Origin: Isosphaeraceae bacterium
GTDB taxonomy: Bacteria; Planctomycetota; Planctomycetia; Isosphaerales; Isosphaeraceae
NCBI GenBank assembly: GCA_025356475.1
Contig: JANXSX010000061.1
Location: 1-42,884 of the forward strand
Direction of reading: 5' to 3'
DNA: 42,884 nt
Every line of letters starts with the position of its first letter. Positions within the stretch are counted from its first letter, which is position 1. The notes beneath the pieces were generated by a model, which saw only the letters and a program-made list of their open reading frames with translations, did not search any database and was not told the DNA's origin. The position numbers and the translations under genes were made by a program. Shown piece by piece: positions 1 through 8,607 of the stretch.

Positions 1-1
1 G

Positions 2-49
2 CTTCACTACACTGACGACTTCGGAGGCGCGGCATTGATCCCCGGCTGA
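2..49 (+). CDS. Possible 3' end of an upstream gene (partial)
   Basis: One frame is open from the window edge and stops with TGA 11 bases before the dehydratase start, giving a 15-residue tail ending in GGAALIPG. If real, it would be an upstream gene in the same direction and probably the same operon. It is too short to assign to a family, and another frame is open nearly as far, so this is only a possibility. Confidence 0.25.
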   Translation, partial: LHYTDDFGGAALIPG

Positions 50-60
50 AAGGTCCTGGT

Positions 61-1626
61 ATGGCGACGGTGACCGAGGAGCGGCGTGCGATTCTCTTGC
101 GCAGCGACGACAATGTGGCGGTCGCTGCCAGACCAATTCCTAAAGGCGCGATACTGACCTTCGAAGGACGGCGCGTTGAGACCCTCGAGCCGATCGGGCT
201 AGGTCATAAAGTGTCGGTCGTCGATATCGCAATCGACGCCCCAGTCCGGAAGTACGGCCAGATCATTGGATTTGCCTCGAAGTCGACCCCCGCCGGTTCC
301 TGGGTCCATGAGCATAACCTCAAGGCCGACCTCTTTGAACGTGACTACGCCTTCGCTACCGAGCTTCCTCCAACCCCCAAGCCTGATCGAATCCGGACTT
401 TTCAGGGTTTTCTCCGACCCGATGGCCGTGTTGGCACGCGTAACTATATCGCAGTTATCAGTACGGTAAATTGCTCGGCGAGCACTTCAAAGTACATCGC
501 CGACCGATTTCGCGACAATGCCTGGAAGAAAGAGTTCCCCAACGTCGATGGCATCTTCGCGATCACCCACAAAGGGGGCTGCGGACTCCCCTTCGGTGGG
601 AACGATCACAAGACCCTCGAACGTGTGCTCGCAGGGTTCGCCAATCACCCGAACATTGCAGCCTATGTGATCGTTGGTCTCGGTTGCGAAGTAGGTTACG
701 CCCAGCACTTGGTCGATGCCCAGAATCTGCTCCTCATGCCAGGGGTCAAGCAGAAGGCTTTACCGAGACAGCGACCTCGGACAATCAATATTCAGGATCA
801 GGGGGGGATCGCCAAGACAGTGGAAGCGGCGGTGGCGGCCGTCACCCAGCTCCTCCCTGAAGCGAACGCCTGGACCCGTACGGAACAGCCTGCCAGCAAG
901 CTCAACCTGGCGATGGAGTGCGGCGGGTCGGACGGGAACTCAGGGGTCACAGCCAACCCCGCCCTCGGCGTCGCCGCCGACATGCTGATTGCACAGGGGG
1001 GAACCGCGATTCTCGGCGAAACGACCGAGATCTATGGAGCAGAGCACCTTCTGACACGCCGCGCGGTCAGTCGAGTCGTTGGTGAAAAGCTTCTCGAACG
1101 GATCAAGTGGTGGGAATGGTACACCGGGATCTTTGGCGCTGAGATCAATAATAACCCGTCGCCCGGCAACAAGGCTGGGGGGCTGACCACGATCTATGAA
1201 AAGTCGCTTGGCGCACTCGCGAAAGCAGGCTCAACTCCATTGGTTGACGTCGTTGGCTACGCCGAACGGGTGGATACTCCCGGCCTCGTCTTCATGGATA
1301 CTCCCGGTTACGACCCACCCTGTACAACCGGTCTGATTGCTTCGGGGTCGAACGTCCTCGTTTTTACGACCGGGCGTGGTAGTGTCCTAGGGCTGAAGCC
1401 GACACCTTGCATCAAGGTGGCCACAAACACGCCCATGTTCGAACGGATGTCCGATGATATGGATATGAATGCCGGCACGGTGCTTGAGGACGAGAGCCTC
1501 GAAGATGCCGGTAAACGCATGTTCGAACTGATCCTTGATGTTGCAAGCGGACGCCAGACCAAGAGCGAACTGAACGGGGTTGGCGAGGAGGAATTCGCTC
1601 CCTGGCATATCGGACCGACCCTTTGA
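61..1626 (+). CDS. uxaA: UxaA-family altronate (or galactarate) dehydratase
   Basis: Hexuronate/sugar-acid dehydratase, 521 residues, the usual size for UxaA/GarD enzymes. These remove water from D-altronate or galactarate to give 2-keto-3-deoxy acids in uronate catabolism; the enzyme is cytosolic. An N-terminal SAF-like domain (about residues 10-90, with the HEHN metal-site motif at 83-86) is followed by the large catalytic domain, which starts at DGRVGTRNY (121-129) with a conserved Cys at 138. Further on are CGGSDGNSGVTANPALG and FMDTPGYDPP, both typical of the family. The ATG start has AAAGG about 8 bases upstream. The last bases overlap the TTG start of the next gene. The choice of altronate over galactarate rests on the TPGYDP-type motif and is not certain. 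Confidence 0.88.
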   Translation: MATVTEERRAILLRSDDNVAVAARPIPKGAILTFEGRRVETLEPIGLGHKVSVVDIAIDAPVRKYGQIIGFASKSTPAGSWVHEHNLKADLFERDYAFATELPPTPKPDRIRTFQGFLRPDGRVGTRNYIAVISTVNCSASTSKYIADRFRDNAWKKEFPNVDGIFAITHKGGCGLPFGGNDHKTLERVLAGFANHPNIAAYVIVGLGCEVGYAQHLVDAQNLLLMPGVKQKALPRQRPRTINIQDQGGIAKTVEAAVAAVTQLLPEANAWTRTEQPASKLNLAMECGGSDGNSGVTANPALGVAADMLIAQGGTAILGETTEIYGAEHLLTRRAVSRVVGEKLLERIKWWEWYTGIFGAEINNNPSPGNKAGGLTTIYEKSLGALAKAGSTPLVDVVGYAERVDTPGLVFMDTPGYDPPCTTGLIASGSNVLVFTTGRGSVLGLKPTPCIKVATNTPMFERMSDDMDMNAGTVLEDESLEDAGKRMFELILDVASGRQTKSELNGVGEEEFAPWHIGPTL

Positions 1627-3773
1627 ATCCTCCCATCTTCGATCGTGTGCAGGCGAGATTGCGGAGTTCCTGGCCGTTTGGGCTCATTGCTCTCGGGATT
1701 GTCCAATTGGTCTGGCTGGGCTGGATCCTCAACATTCCATTCCCAAACGTCGAGGCCAATAAGAAAGTCCCCACTCCGGGACAAGTCATGGCATCGCCAG
1801 TAACGCGGGCATTCCTGGCGGTTCGGGCGATCCCTCAAGTGGTTCCCGGTGTCACCTTTCGCGAATCCTATCTTGGACTCGCGATGGGTGAACTTAGTGC
1901 GGTTAGCAACCTGTCACAGCGGGGGCCGATCGTCGCCGCTGCCAGCCTGATTCTGTTGGCCGCGTTGTCCCTTGGTATGAACATGATCCGGGCGCTTGGA
2001 CTCGGCTCGGCGTTGAACCTTCACGAGCGGATTCCTCTTGGGTTCGGGGTTGGCATCGCCGGGCTCGGAGTCCTCACGCTGATCACTGGCCGACTTGGCC
2101 TGATCGGCCCTTGGCCGGTGCGGATTGGCCTTGGTGTGATCACGATCTCAGGAACCCGCGAATGGTGGTTACTCTGGCAGGAACGAGGTGATTTCTTCCC
2201 GGCCTCTCCTTTTGATAAGAAAGGGTATGTGGCCGCTGTTCTCCTTGGCATTCCCTTCGTTGTCTTGATGGCCTTAGCCGCGATGCTGCCGACAAGCGAC
2301 TTCGACGGGTTGGAGTACCACCTGCAAGGGCCCAAGGAGTACTACCAGGCGGGCCAGATCCGTTTCCTGGCGCATAACGTTTATACGGCAATGCCATTCT
2401 CGATTGAGATGCTCCACCTCCTGGGAATGGAGATTCTTGACGATTGGTGGTACGGGGCGCTCGTTGGTCAGCTTTTGATCATGGTCCACGCGGTTTTCGC
2501 GACGGGTTGCATTGCCCTCGCGGCTGGGAAGTGGGGCTCCCCCCGAGCGGCCTGGGTGAGTGCAGTCGGCTACCTGTCGACCCCGTGGATCTACCGTCTG
2601 GCTGCAATGCCTTACGTCGAAGGACCGCTCTGCTACGTTCATGCCGCGATCGTTTACGCAGCAGGATGGGCCTGGACGTGCCGGGATGAGCTTAAGGCTC
2701 GGGCCTGGACGCTCGTTGGGCTTCTGGCAGGCGGGGCGATGGCGATAAAGTACCCTTCGCTGGTGTCAGCAGTGATCCCGTTCGGATGCGTTGCCTTCCT
2801 CGATTCCATCCGCGCGAAGAATTGGAAGATTGTTCCCTGCTTCGGCTTAGGTGTTGCTTTGATCATGGCTTCCTGGCTGGGCAAGAACCTGGTCGATACA
2901 GGGAATCCGGTCTACCCGCTAGGTTACTCGGTCTTCGGTGGCAGCAACTGGTCGCCTGAACTCGACAAGAAGTGGGCAGCCGCTCATGGTTCGGCGATGG
3001 CGGGCTATAAGTCGTTTGCCTTAGGTGAGTTGTGGTCATCAATCGTTGACGTGGCCGGCAAGTCCGACTGGCAGTCGCCGCTCTATGCGATCCTCGCCCC
3101 ACTCGCCTTACTTCGCGCTGGTTCGAGACGCGTGGCCTTCGCTCTGTGGGGTTTTGTCGTCTACCTCTTTCTGACGTGGTGGCTCTTCACCCATCGGCTC
3201 GACCGCTTCTGGATCCCTTTGCTTGCGCCGCTTGCAGTTCTGGCCGGGCTGGGGGCGGACTGGATTCGCAACCGTGCATGGTCGGTCTGGCTCGGGATCA
3301 TCCTGGCCATTTGCCTGTTTACGAATCTGGTCTACAACACGACTGCTCTGGCCGCTCTGAACGAATGGACTGCAGATTTACCCAGACTTCGAGTGAGTCT
3401 TCGCGAGCGAGTCGATAGCCCTCTGCTCAGGCTCGATGATACGAATGCACCCGGCGAGGTCACTTTGGTCGTCGGCCAGGCTGCCGTCTTCCCGATGGAA
3501 CACTCCGTCCAATACAGCGTCGTCTTTAGCCCTGAGATCTTCGAACAACTTACCCGGGACCGCTCGGCTGAACAGATCCGCCAAAGCTTACGTGACCGAA
3601 AGATCACGCGAGTTTACGTGGATTGGTCGACAATCGATCGATTCAAGTCTCCAGGCAATTACGGCTGGACGGAATACACCACTCCCGAGCGATTTCGTGG
3701 CTTAGTTGAAGCCGGGGTGTTGTCCTCGCCTATTGCCTTGGGCCTGAAGCACGAGGTTTATCAGGTCAAGTGA
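1623..3773 (+). CDS. Polytopic membrane glycosyltransferase (GT-C / ArnT-like)
   Basis: A 716-residue membrane protein with a dozen or more hydrophobic segments, the first at about residues 20-38. A DFDGLEYH motif at 226-233, in the loop after a membrane segment, resembles the acidic catalytic site of GT-C enzymes that use polyprenyl-phosphate sugars. The C-terminal 130 residues are soluble, probably a periplasmic domain. The chosen start is TTG, overlapping the uxaA stop as TTGA, which suggests translational coupling; an internal ATG at 1788 is the alternative. A role in cell-surface glycosylation is inferred from the fold only. The neighbouring dehydratase gives no clue to a sugar donor. 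Confidence 0.7.
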   Translation: MNPPIFDRVQARLRSSWPFGLIALGIVQLVWLGWILNIPFPNVEANKKVPTPGQVMASPVTRAFLAVRAIPQVVPGVTFRESYLGLAMGELSAVSNLSQRGPIVAAASLILLAALSLGMNMIRALGLGSALNLHERIPLGFGVGIAGLGVLTLITGRLGLIGPWPVRIGLGVITISGTREWWLLWQERGDFFPASPFDKKGYVAAVLLGIPFVVLMALAAMLPTSDFDGLEYHLQGPKEYYQAGQIRFLAHNVYTAMPFSIEMLHLLGMEILDDWWYGALVGQLLIMVHAVFATGCIALAAGKWGSPRAAWVSAVGYLSTPWIYRLAAMPYVEGPLCYVHAAIVYAAGWAWTCRDELKARAWTLVGLLAGGAMAIKYPSLVSAVIPFGCVAFLDSIRAKNWKIVPCFGLGVALIMASWLGKNLVDTGNPVYPLGYSVFGGSNWSPELDKKWAAAHGSAMAGYKSFALGELWSSIVDVAGKSDWQSPLYAILAPLALLRAGSRRVAFALWGFVVYLFLTWWLFTHRLDRFWIPLLAPLAVLAGLGADWIRNRAWSVWLGIILAICLFTNLVYNTTALAALNEWTADLPRLRVSLRERVDSPLLRLDDTNAPGEVTLVVGQAAVFPMEHSVQYSVVFSPEIFEQLTRDRSAEQIRQSLRDRKITRVYVDWSTIDRFKSPGNYGWTEYTTPERFRGLVEAGVLSSPIALGLKHEVYQVK

Positions 3774-3789
3774 AGCGGGCTCGGCGCGA

Positions 3790-4281
3790 TCACTTGAGCG
3801 GGTAAATCGCGTTCCAATCCTCTTTCATATCCATCAAGACCCACCCTCGCTTGGGGGCCTCGTCAATCGCCCTATCGAGCCGCCCCACAGGCGATTTTCG
3901 GTCGTAGGCCCATTCGCGCTCGGGCTCGATGTGGTGGATGATGACGCTGAGCCGCTTGCCAGGTCCCGAGGTCGTCCACTCGAGCATCTCGAAATCACCG
4001 TCCGAATTGCCAAAGGCAGCGATCGGGCGTCGTCCGATAGATCGATGAATCCCTTCCGGCTTACCCGCCTTGTCGTCGATGAACTCAAATACGGCAATCC
4101 GCTCAACCACTGGGACGAAATCGGGTCCCCCTTCTTCAGTGACGCTGGAGACGAACTTCACGGTCGCGAACCTCGTTGCCCCCTCATTCCATGAAGGAAG
4201 TGGGCCTACGGCGAGTGCGATATTCGCCAAGAGAAACAGCACCGGGGTTACGTGCCAAGAGCGTAGTCGCATGCGGTTCAT
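3790..4281 (-). pseudogene. HAD-family phosphatase lacking its catalytic core (in-frame deletion remnant)
   Basis: The 163-residue product joins two separate parts of an exported haloacid-dehalogenase-like phosphatase that is normally about twice this length. Residues 1 to about 24 look like a signal peptide, and then LPSWNEGATR to ERIAVF matches the stretch just before the nucleophile motif. In the intact family as I recall it, the next residues are DNDGTLW. Here the reading goes directly into FIDDKAGKPEGI, the segment before the late acidic motif (IAAFGNSDGD, kept), and continues to a normal C-terminus with REWAYDRKS. The nucleophile Asp and the cap domain are therefore missing, although the frame is preserved. 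There is no good Shine-Dalgarno. It converges on the glycosyltransferase gene with 16 bp between them. It is called a pseudogene, although expression of a dead protein is possible. Confidence 0.72.
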
Positions 4282-4298
4282 AAGTTATTCCGGAATCA

Positions 4299-4889
4299 TC
4301 AAGAGGACGTCGCCGGTACAGACGGAGGGGCTCCTACGCCGAAGAGGTCGGCGACCAGGCAGTGAAACCCTGGCAGAACGTCCTCGCCTGACAGATCATC
4401 GCCAGCGCGGAGAAAACCAATCGATCCGTCGAGGCGATAGAGCAGGACCGTCTGGCGGATTGGATCGACGACCCAGATCAGCCGGACGCCGGCTTTGAGG
4501 TACTCGTCAACTTTCTCGGCGACCTTGTAAGCAAGGTCGTTTGGCGAGAGAACTTCGACAGCAAGGTCGGGCGGAATGGTGGCATAACCGGCTTCGAGTT
4601 GCTCAAACGTAAGACGTTCGGTCAACACGCAAGAGACGTCCGGGCGATGGAGGCGTTTCTTGTCCGCGAAGCAAGCGTACCCATAGTCGGACGGGAAGAC
4701 GTAGGCCAGGCGGGTCGGCTCGCAGTGGTTCATCAGGATCCGGACCAATTTGCCGCCGATGTAGCTCGAAAGTCCGCTCACGGTTCGTCCCTCGAGATGG
4801 CCATCGACTAATTCGAAATGCTTGCCGTTTGCCATCACGGCCAATTGGTCGAGCGAATACTCACGTGGCGGTGCAGTGACAGTGCTCAT
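4299..4889 (-). CDS. Uma2-family (DUF820) putative restriction-like endonuclease
   Basis: A 196-residue protein of the Uma2 family, abundant in cyanobacteria and planctomycetes and carrying a PD-(D/E)XK nuclease-like fold. Visible hallmarks are the early FELVDGHLEG segment, RPDVSCV, the core PDLAVEVLSPND and the closing EYLKAGVRLIWVVDP, which hold the expected acidic residues. The start was placed at the ATG at 4889 because AAGGA lies about 10 bases upstream; a longer open frame reaches 5018 without a better ribosome site. It is divergent from the epimerase gene across about 150 bp. The biological role of Uma2 proteins is unsettled. Confidence 0.82.
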   Translation of the reverse strand: MSTVTAPPREYSLDQLAVMANGKHFELVDGHLEGRTVSGLSSYIGGKLVRILMNHCEPTRLAYVFPSDYGYACFADKKRLHRPDVSCVLTERLTFEQLEAGYATIPPDLAVEVLSPNDLAYKVAEKVDEYLKAGVRLIWVVDPIRQTVLLYRLDGSIGFLRAGDDLSGEDVLPGFHCLVADLFGVGAPPSVPATSS

Positions 4890-5039
4890 GAGCGACAGTC
4901 CTTGATTCCCAGGCGATGGCTCTTCGACCCGTTCTATGTCTTCAGACTCAGTCGAGTATCCAACCTCTATTGTCCGATGCGTTGGAGAACTTGTAAACGA
5001 CCCGCCCGTTCCGTACACTCGCGACGAGCGAGGGAAGTT

Positions 5040-6092
5040 ATGATATCAGATGATGGGATCACTATCGTAACCGGTGGTGCCGGCTTCATTGGTTCGCACC
5101 TGGTCGGGAAATTGGTTGAGCGAGGAGATCGGGTTCGAGTTCTGGAACGATCGGGGGTGGCTCTCTCCCATCTACCGGATTCGGTCGAGATCATTGAGGC
5201 GGATATCCGAGATCGGTCGGCTGTGGATCGCGCGATGGTTGGTGGGCGCTGGGTCTATCACCTGGCGGCCAATCCTAATCTCTGGGTGCGGGACCGCGGC
5301 GAGTTCGAGCGGGTCAATCACCAAGGGGCGGTCAACGTCATTGATTCTGCGCTCGCGGCTGGAGCCGAGCGAGTCCTGCACACAAGTACCGAGAGCATTT
5401 TGACTTGCGCCCGGTCGACTGGCCCGATCGCTGAGGATGTTGAGATCCTCGTGGAGGATGCCGTTGGCCCGTACTGTCTCTCGAAGCTCCTGGCCGAAAA
5501 TGAGGCGATGGCCCGGGGACGCAGTGGCAAACCGGTGGTGGTGGCCAATCCGACCATGCCGGTCGGCCCAGGCGACCGTGGAATGTCCCCTCCCACGCGA
5601 TTGATCCGCGACTTCTGCCGAGGCCAGCTCCCCGCCCGGATGGATTGCACCCTAAACCTGATCGATGTCCGCGACGTCGCCGATGGATTGATCAAGGTGA
5701 TGGAACGTGGCCGAACTGGTCAGCGGTATTTGCTCGGGGGCGAGAACCTGACATTGGTAGGGCTGCTCGGGATTCTCTCGGGCCTCACCGGGGTTCCTGT
5801 TCCCCGCTGGCGAATTCCCTATCCTGTCGGTCTGGCGGTTGCATATTTCAGCGAATTCTGGGCGGATCATGTGAGCGGGGCGACCCCCAAGGCGACCATT
5901 ACCGGGGTCAGGCTGACCCAACGGACGATGCATTTCGACGCCTCACGCAGCCTGGCCGAACTCGACGTGAGCCCTCGTCCTGTGGCACAATCACTCGCCG
6001 ATGCGGTCGATTGGCTCCGAGCAAACGGGCAAATCCCTCTCGGCTCAAGTCGAAACCGACCTCGGCACGACATCTCAAGGTATCAGGATTGA
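5040..6092 (+). CDS. hpnA: NAD-dependent sugar epimerase/dehydratase, HpnA-like
   Basis: A 350-residue extended short-chain dehydrogenase/reductase. The Rossmann motif TGGAGFIGSH lies near the N-terminus, then HLAANPNLWV, the Ser region LHTSTES, and YCLSK for the catalytic Tyr-Lys pair. VANPTMPVGPGDRG and RYLLGGENLTL match hopanoid-associated sugar epimerase (HpnA), which is linked to hopanoid side-chain sugar metabolism. The start is ATG with GAGGGA just upstream; the same frame is open further upstream but overlaps the divergent Uma2 gene. The methyltransferase gene follows after 27 bp, so the two are probably co-transcribed. Other hopanoid genes are not in the window, so the HpnA role rests on sequence resemblance. 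Confidence 0.8.
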   Translation: MISDDGITIVTGGAGFIGSHLVGKLVERGDRVRVLERSGVALSHLPDSVEIIEADIRDRSAVDRAMVGGRWVYHLAANPNLWVRDRGEFERVNHQGAVNVIDSALAAGAERVLHTSTESILTCARSTGPIAEDVEILVEDAVGPYCLSKLLAENEAMARGRSGKPVVVANPTMPVGPGDRGMSPPTRLIRDFCRGQLPARMDCTLNLIDVRDVADGLIKVMERGRTGQRYLLGGENLTLVGLLGILSGLTGVPVPRWRIPYPVGLAVAYFSEFWADHVSGATPKATITGVRLTQRTMHFDASRSLAELDVSPRPVAQSLADAVDWLRANGQIPLGSSRNRPRHDISRYQD

Positions 6093-6119
6093 GCAAGCTC
6101 CCCAGGGAGGACGTCGGCG

Positions 6120-7601
6120 ATGAATTCGGCCGTTCGCGACCAGTATGAGCAGTTCCCTTATCCGTCCGAGGCCGAAGCCCCGGTCATTTCTCGCCCGTTC
6201 GACCCGATTGATGATAGCCTCCATTTCGGTTGGGGCTGGGCCAGGCACCGGTTCGTTTATCGGCGCTGGGATGGACTGAGGATTCTCGACGCCGGCTGCG
6301 GCAGTGGCCTTACAAGTGTCGGATTGGCGAAGCTCAACCCTGGCTCGACCGTCCTGGGGCTCGATGTCGCCGAGAAACCGTTGATTCTGGCACGGCACCG
6401 TGCGGAAGCGTCGGGAATTCATGGTCTCGAATTCCGCCACCACGACCTGGATGAGCCGATCCCATCGGCCTGGGGAACCTTCGACTTCGTGGTTTGCCGT
6501 CGAGTCCTGGGTCAGGTGGACGATCCCGTCAAGGTCTTGAAGCACCTCGGGGCCACGCTCGACCCACGTGGATTGCTATTGGCCACCTTCCCCGCGAGTG
6601 TTGGGCGGGGTCCAGCCGTCGCCCTTCGCCTGGCAGTTGAGGCCCTCGCCGGACCAAATTCGACTTTAGGTGATCAGGCCACGCTTGGGCTCGAACTCCT
6701 GACGGCACTTCGTCCCGATCACCCGATCCGACAATATGACGCGGCGCGGCATGGTGGGCTCTTCCCTCGCGTGGACCAATTTGTCGCGACCTATCTGAAT
6801 GTTGCAGAGCGTGGCCGAAGTGTGGCCGAAGCCATCAGATTGCTTGAGGCGGCCGATTTGCAAGTTCTCGTGGTCCCGGCGAAGCAGCCTTGGCGGCCCG
6901 AGGAGATTCTTTCAGGTCCAGTCGGCCCCGCGCTGCGGCGTGAGGTCACTGCAATCGACGACCGACGTATGGCCGCTCTGACTGATGCACTGAACCCAAC
7001 TTTGCATGGTGAAGAGTATCGCTTCTATGCGTGCTCGGTCGACTTCGAGCCTAGATTGCCCACTTGGCCAGAGTCGCTCAAGACCACGCCTGAGGTCGTC
7101 GAGCCCTTAATCCCGCATCCCACCGGGCTGGCAGCTCCTTCCCGTCTGTCCGATCGACCGGGTTGGATGGTCTATCGCACCGTCACGGGTGCATTTGGAG
7201 AGGTCGACGAGCGATCAAGTACAGTCCTCAAGTTGGTCAACGACCATCACTCCTGCGGGGCCATCGATCAGCTCGTCTCCGAGAAGCTTGGGACCGTCGA
7301 TAGCCCGGAAAAAAGTCGCGATCGCTGGGTCGAACTCGCCAATCTTGGCTTCATTGCTCTCGAATCGCTCGATCGCCGCGAGCATGTCGATTGCACGCAT
7401 CTCGGTCCTGTGCTCGACCGACTTGACTGCGCCTGTCCAAGACGTTGGGTGCGGGCCTGCGAGCTTCACGGTCACTGCACAATCACTCGAGTTGGTCCCG
7501 ACGATGAGAAGGCGCAGGCAATCGCTGCGGCGCTCAATCGGCTCACCCTCCACAAGATCATTGCGTGCGACGATTGCCCTGACTACACTGCGGATGAATA
7601 A
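6120..7601 (+). CDS. Class I SAM-dependent methyltransferase with Cys-rich C-terminal domain
   Basis: A 493-residue protein. The N-terminus has RDQYEQFPYPSE, a YPYP-like lead-in seen in some methyltransferases. The SAM-binding motif I LDAGCGSGLT and the acidic LGLDVAEK mark a Rossmann-fold methyltransferase over about residues 50-250. Near residue 345 a second region begins (FGEVDERSSTVLKLVND) that resembles the winged-helix regulatory/PqqD-like tails of such enzymes. The last 60 residues hold Cys 437, 439, 447, 453, 483 and 486 with His 450 and 452, arranged like a metal site. GGGAGG lies 9 bases before the ATG. It follows the epimerase gene closely. The substrate is unknown; a lipid or glycan is only a guess from the neighbour. 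Confidence 0.75.
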   Translation: MNSAVRDQYEQFPYPSEAEAPVISRPFDPIDDSLHFGWGWARHRFVYRRWDGLRILDAGCGSGLTSVGLAKLNPGSTVLGLDVAEKPLILARHRAEASGIHGLEFRHHDLDEPIPSAWGTFDFVVCRRVLGQVDDPVKVLKHLGATLDPRGLLLATFPASVGRGPAVALRLAVEALAGPNSTLGDQATLGLELLTALRPDHPIRQYDAARHGGLFPRVDQFVATYLNVAERGRSVAEAIRLLEAADLQVLVVPAKQPWRPEEILSGPVGPALRREVTAIDDRRMAALTDALNPTLHGEEYRFYACSVDFEPRLPTWPESLKTTPEVVEPLIPHPTGLAAPSRLSDRPGWMVYRTVTGAFGEVDERSSTVLKLVNDHHSCGAIDQLVSEKLGTVDSPEKSRDRWVELANLGFIALESLDRREHVDCTHLGPVLDRLDCACPRRWVRACELHGHCTITRVGPDDEKAQAIAAALNRLTLHKIIACDDCPDYTADE

Positions 7602-7634
7602 TTTAGACGTATTTCTTGAGCCTGCCGGAACGAT

Positions 7635-7658
7635 TTGATTCTGACCTTGATTCTGACC
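7635..7658 (+). repeat. 12-bp tandem duplication (TTGATTCTGACC x2)
   Basis: TTGATTCTGACC occurs twice back to back just downstream of the methyltransferase stop. It is probably a slippage product; no function is apparent. Confidence 0.7.
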
Positions 7659-7922
7659 TTGGGTCGGAAACGAGGGGCTAAGATCGGGCGTACGCGCATG
7701 ACGTCTGTCCCCCCCCCTGAATCGCCCAGTTTGCCTCCGAATTGGATTCCATCGCATCCTAGAGCGAGGCGGAGCTGGATGCCAATCCTCAGCCTAGACG
7801 ATTCCGAAACAGTCCAGTTCTCTTTGCGACTGGGCTTGACGGGCTTTGATGATGGTTGGATTGTAGGGGCTGGCGAAGAATCGTTTGAAAATACATCCTG
7901 GCGGTTCGTGTTGCCGCTGGGC

Positions 7923-7928
7923 TATAAT
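7923..7928 (+). promoter_or_regulatory. Candidate -10 element for the FHA gene pair
   Basis: A perfect TATAAT lies about 70 bases before the first FHA start. No clear -35 element sits 16-18 bases upstream, so the call rests on one hexamer in otherwise GC-rich DNA. Confidence 0.35.
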
Positions 7929-7998
7929 AAATTCAGGAACCTGCGGATTGGCCCGGCGATTCACATCGACACTGTCGCCTAGGCTCAGGGACTGTTTT

Positions 7999-8607
7999 AT
8001 GCCCATACGCTTGGTGGCTCTTGATGAGGGAGGCGACATCCCCCTGGATCGCTCGATGATCGTTGTCGGGCGTCACCCCCAGTGCGACGCTCGCCTAGAC
8101 TCGCTACGAGTATCGCGCCACCATTGCTGTATGACACGCGATAAGGACGAGATCCTCGTACGTGATTTGGGTAGCACGAACGGGATACGGATCAACGGCC
8201 AGCGTGTCGACGCAGGACGGCTTCGGCCTGGTGACGAGCTATCGATTGCCCATATCCGTTACAAATTCGAGGATAGCAACGCGGTCGAAGCGACCTTGGC
8301 CGAGGCCCATGTCACGTTGCGCCGCCCCGAGACTCCTGGCGGTTCGCTCGAGAACCCATTCCTGCAAGGCACGGGGGGGGCACTCTCTCCGCCGATGTAT
8401 CCTCTCTCAAAAGGATTGGAAGGACCGCTTGCTGCCGCTGTCCGAGAGATGCTCCCCTTGGGGATGGGTGGCGAGAATTGCAGGATCCAGGTAATCGTTC
8501 AGGTCCAGAGTAAGGACGGCGTCGAAGGCTCGATCGCCCCGGTCGGCGCGATGGCCCTCCCAAGCCCGAGTGGTGATGCTGTATGTCGGCCCGCCTCATC
8601 CCACTGA
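7999..8607 (+). CDS. FHA-domain protein (first of tandem pair)
   Basis: A 202-residue protein with an N-terminal forkhead-associated domain that binds phosphothreonine peptides. The key residues are Gly24-Arg25, Ser39-Arg-His-His42 and Asn61-Gly62 in VVGRHPQCD, RVSRHH and GSTNGIRING. The C-terminal half (about 95-202) is Pro/Gly-rich and unrecognised. The ATG start has AGGGA 8-9 bases upstream; an upstream in-frame extension of 38 codons looks non-coding. The gene overlaps the next FHA gene by 25 bases, which implies coupled expression. A partner Ser/Thr kinase is likely, but none is in the window except the atypical PrkA 14 kb away. Confidence 0.82.
   Translation: MPIRLVALDEGGDIPLDRSMIVVGRHPQCDARLDSLRVSRHHCCMTRDKDEILVRDLGSTNGIRINGQRVDAGRLRPGDELSIAHIRYKFEDSNAVEATLAEAHVTLRRPETPGGSLENPFLQGTGGALSPPMYPLSKGLEGPLAAAVREMLPLGMGGENCRIQVIVQVQSKDGVEGSIAPVGAMALPSPSGDAVCRPASSH

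Larger units (their letters stand above)
7602..7998. other. Non-coding gap between methyltransferase and FHA genes
   Basis: About 400 bases with no convincing gene. A 115-codon open frame at 7635-7982 lacks any recognisable motif and a ribosome site. The stretch holds a 12-base tandem duplication, a run of nine C (7709-7717) and one perfect TATAAT near its right end. Confidence 0.5.

Noticed and set aside
4890-5018. A 43-residue N-terminal extension of the Uma2 protein
   Set aside because: The residues are not conserved, and the internal ATG at 4889 has a well-placed ribosome site.
7635-7982. A 115-codon frame before the first FHA gene
   Set aside because: It begins inside a tandem duplication, crosses a nine-C run and resembles nothing known.
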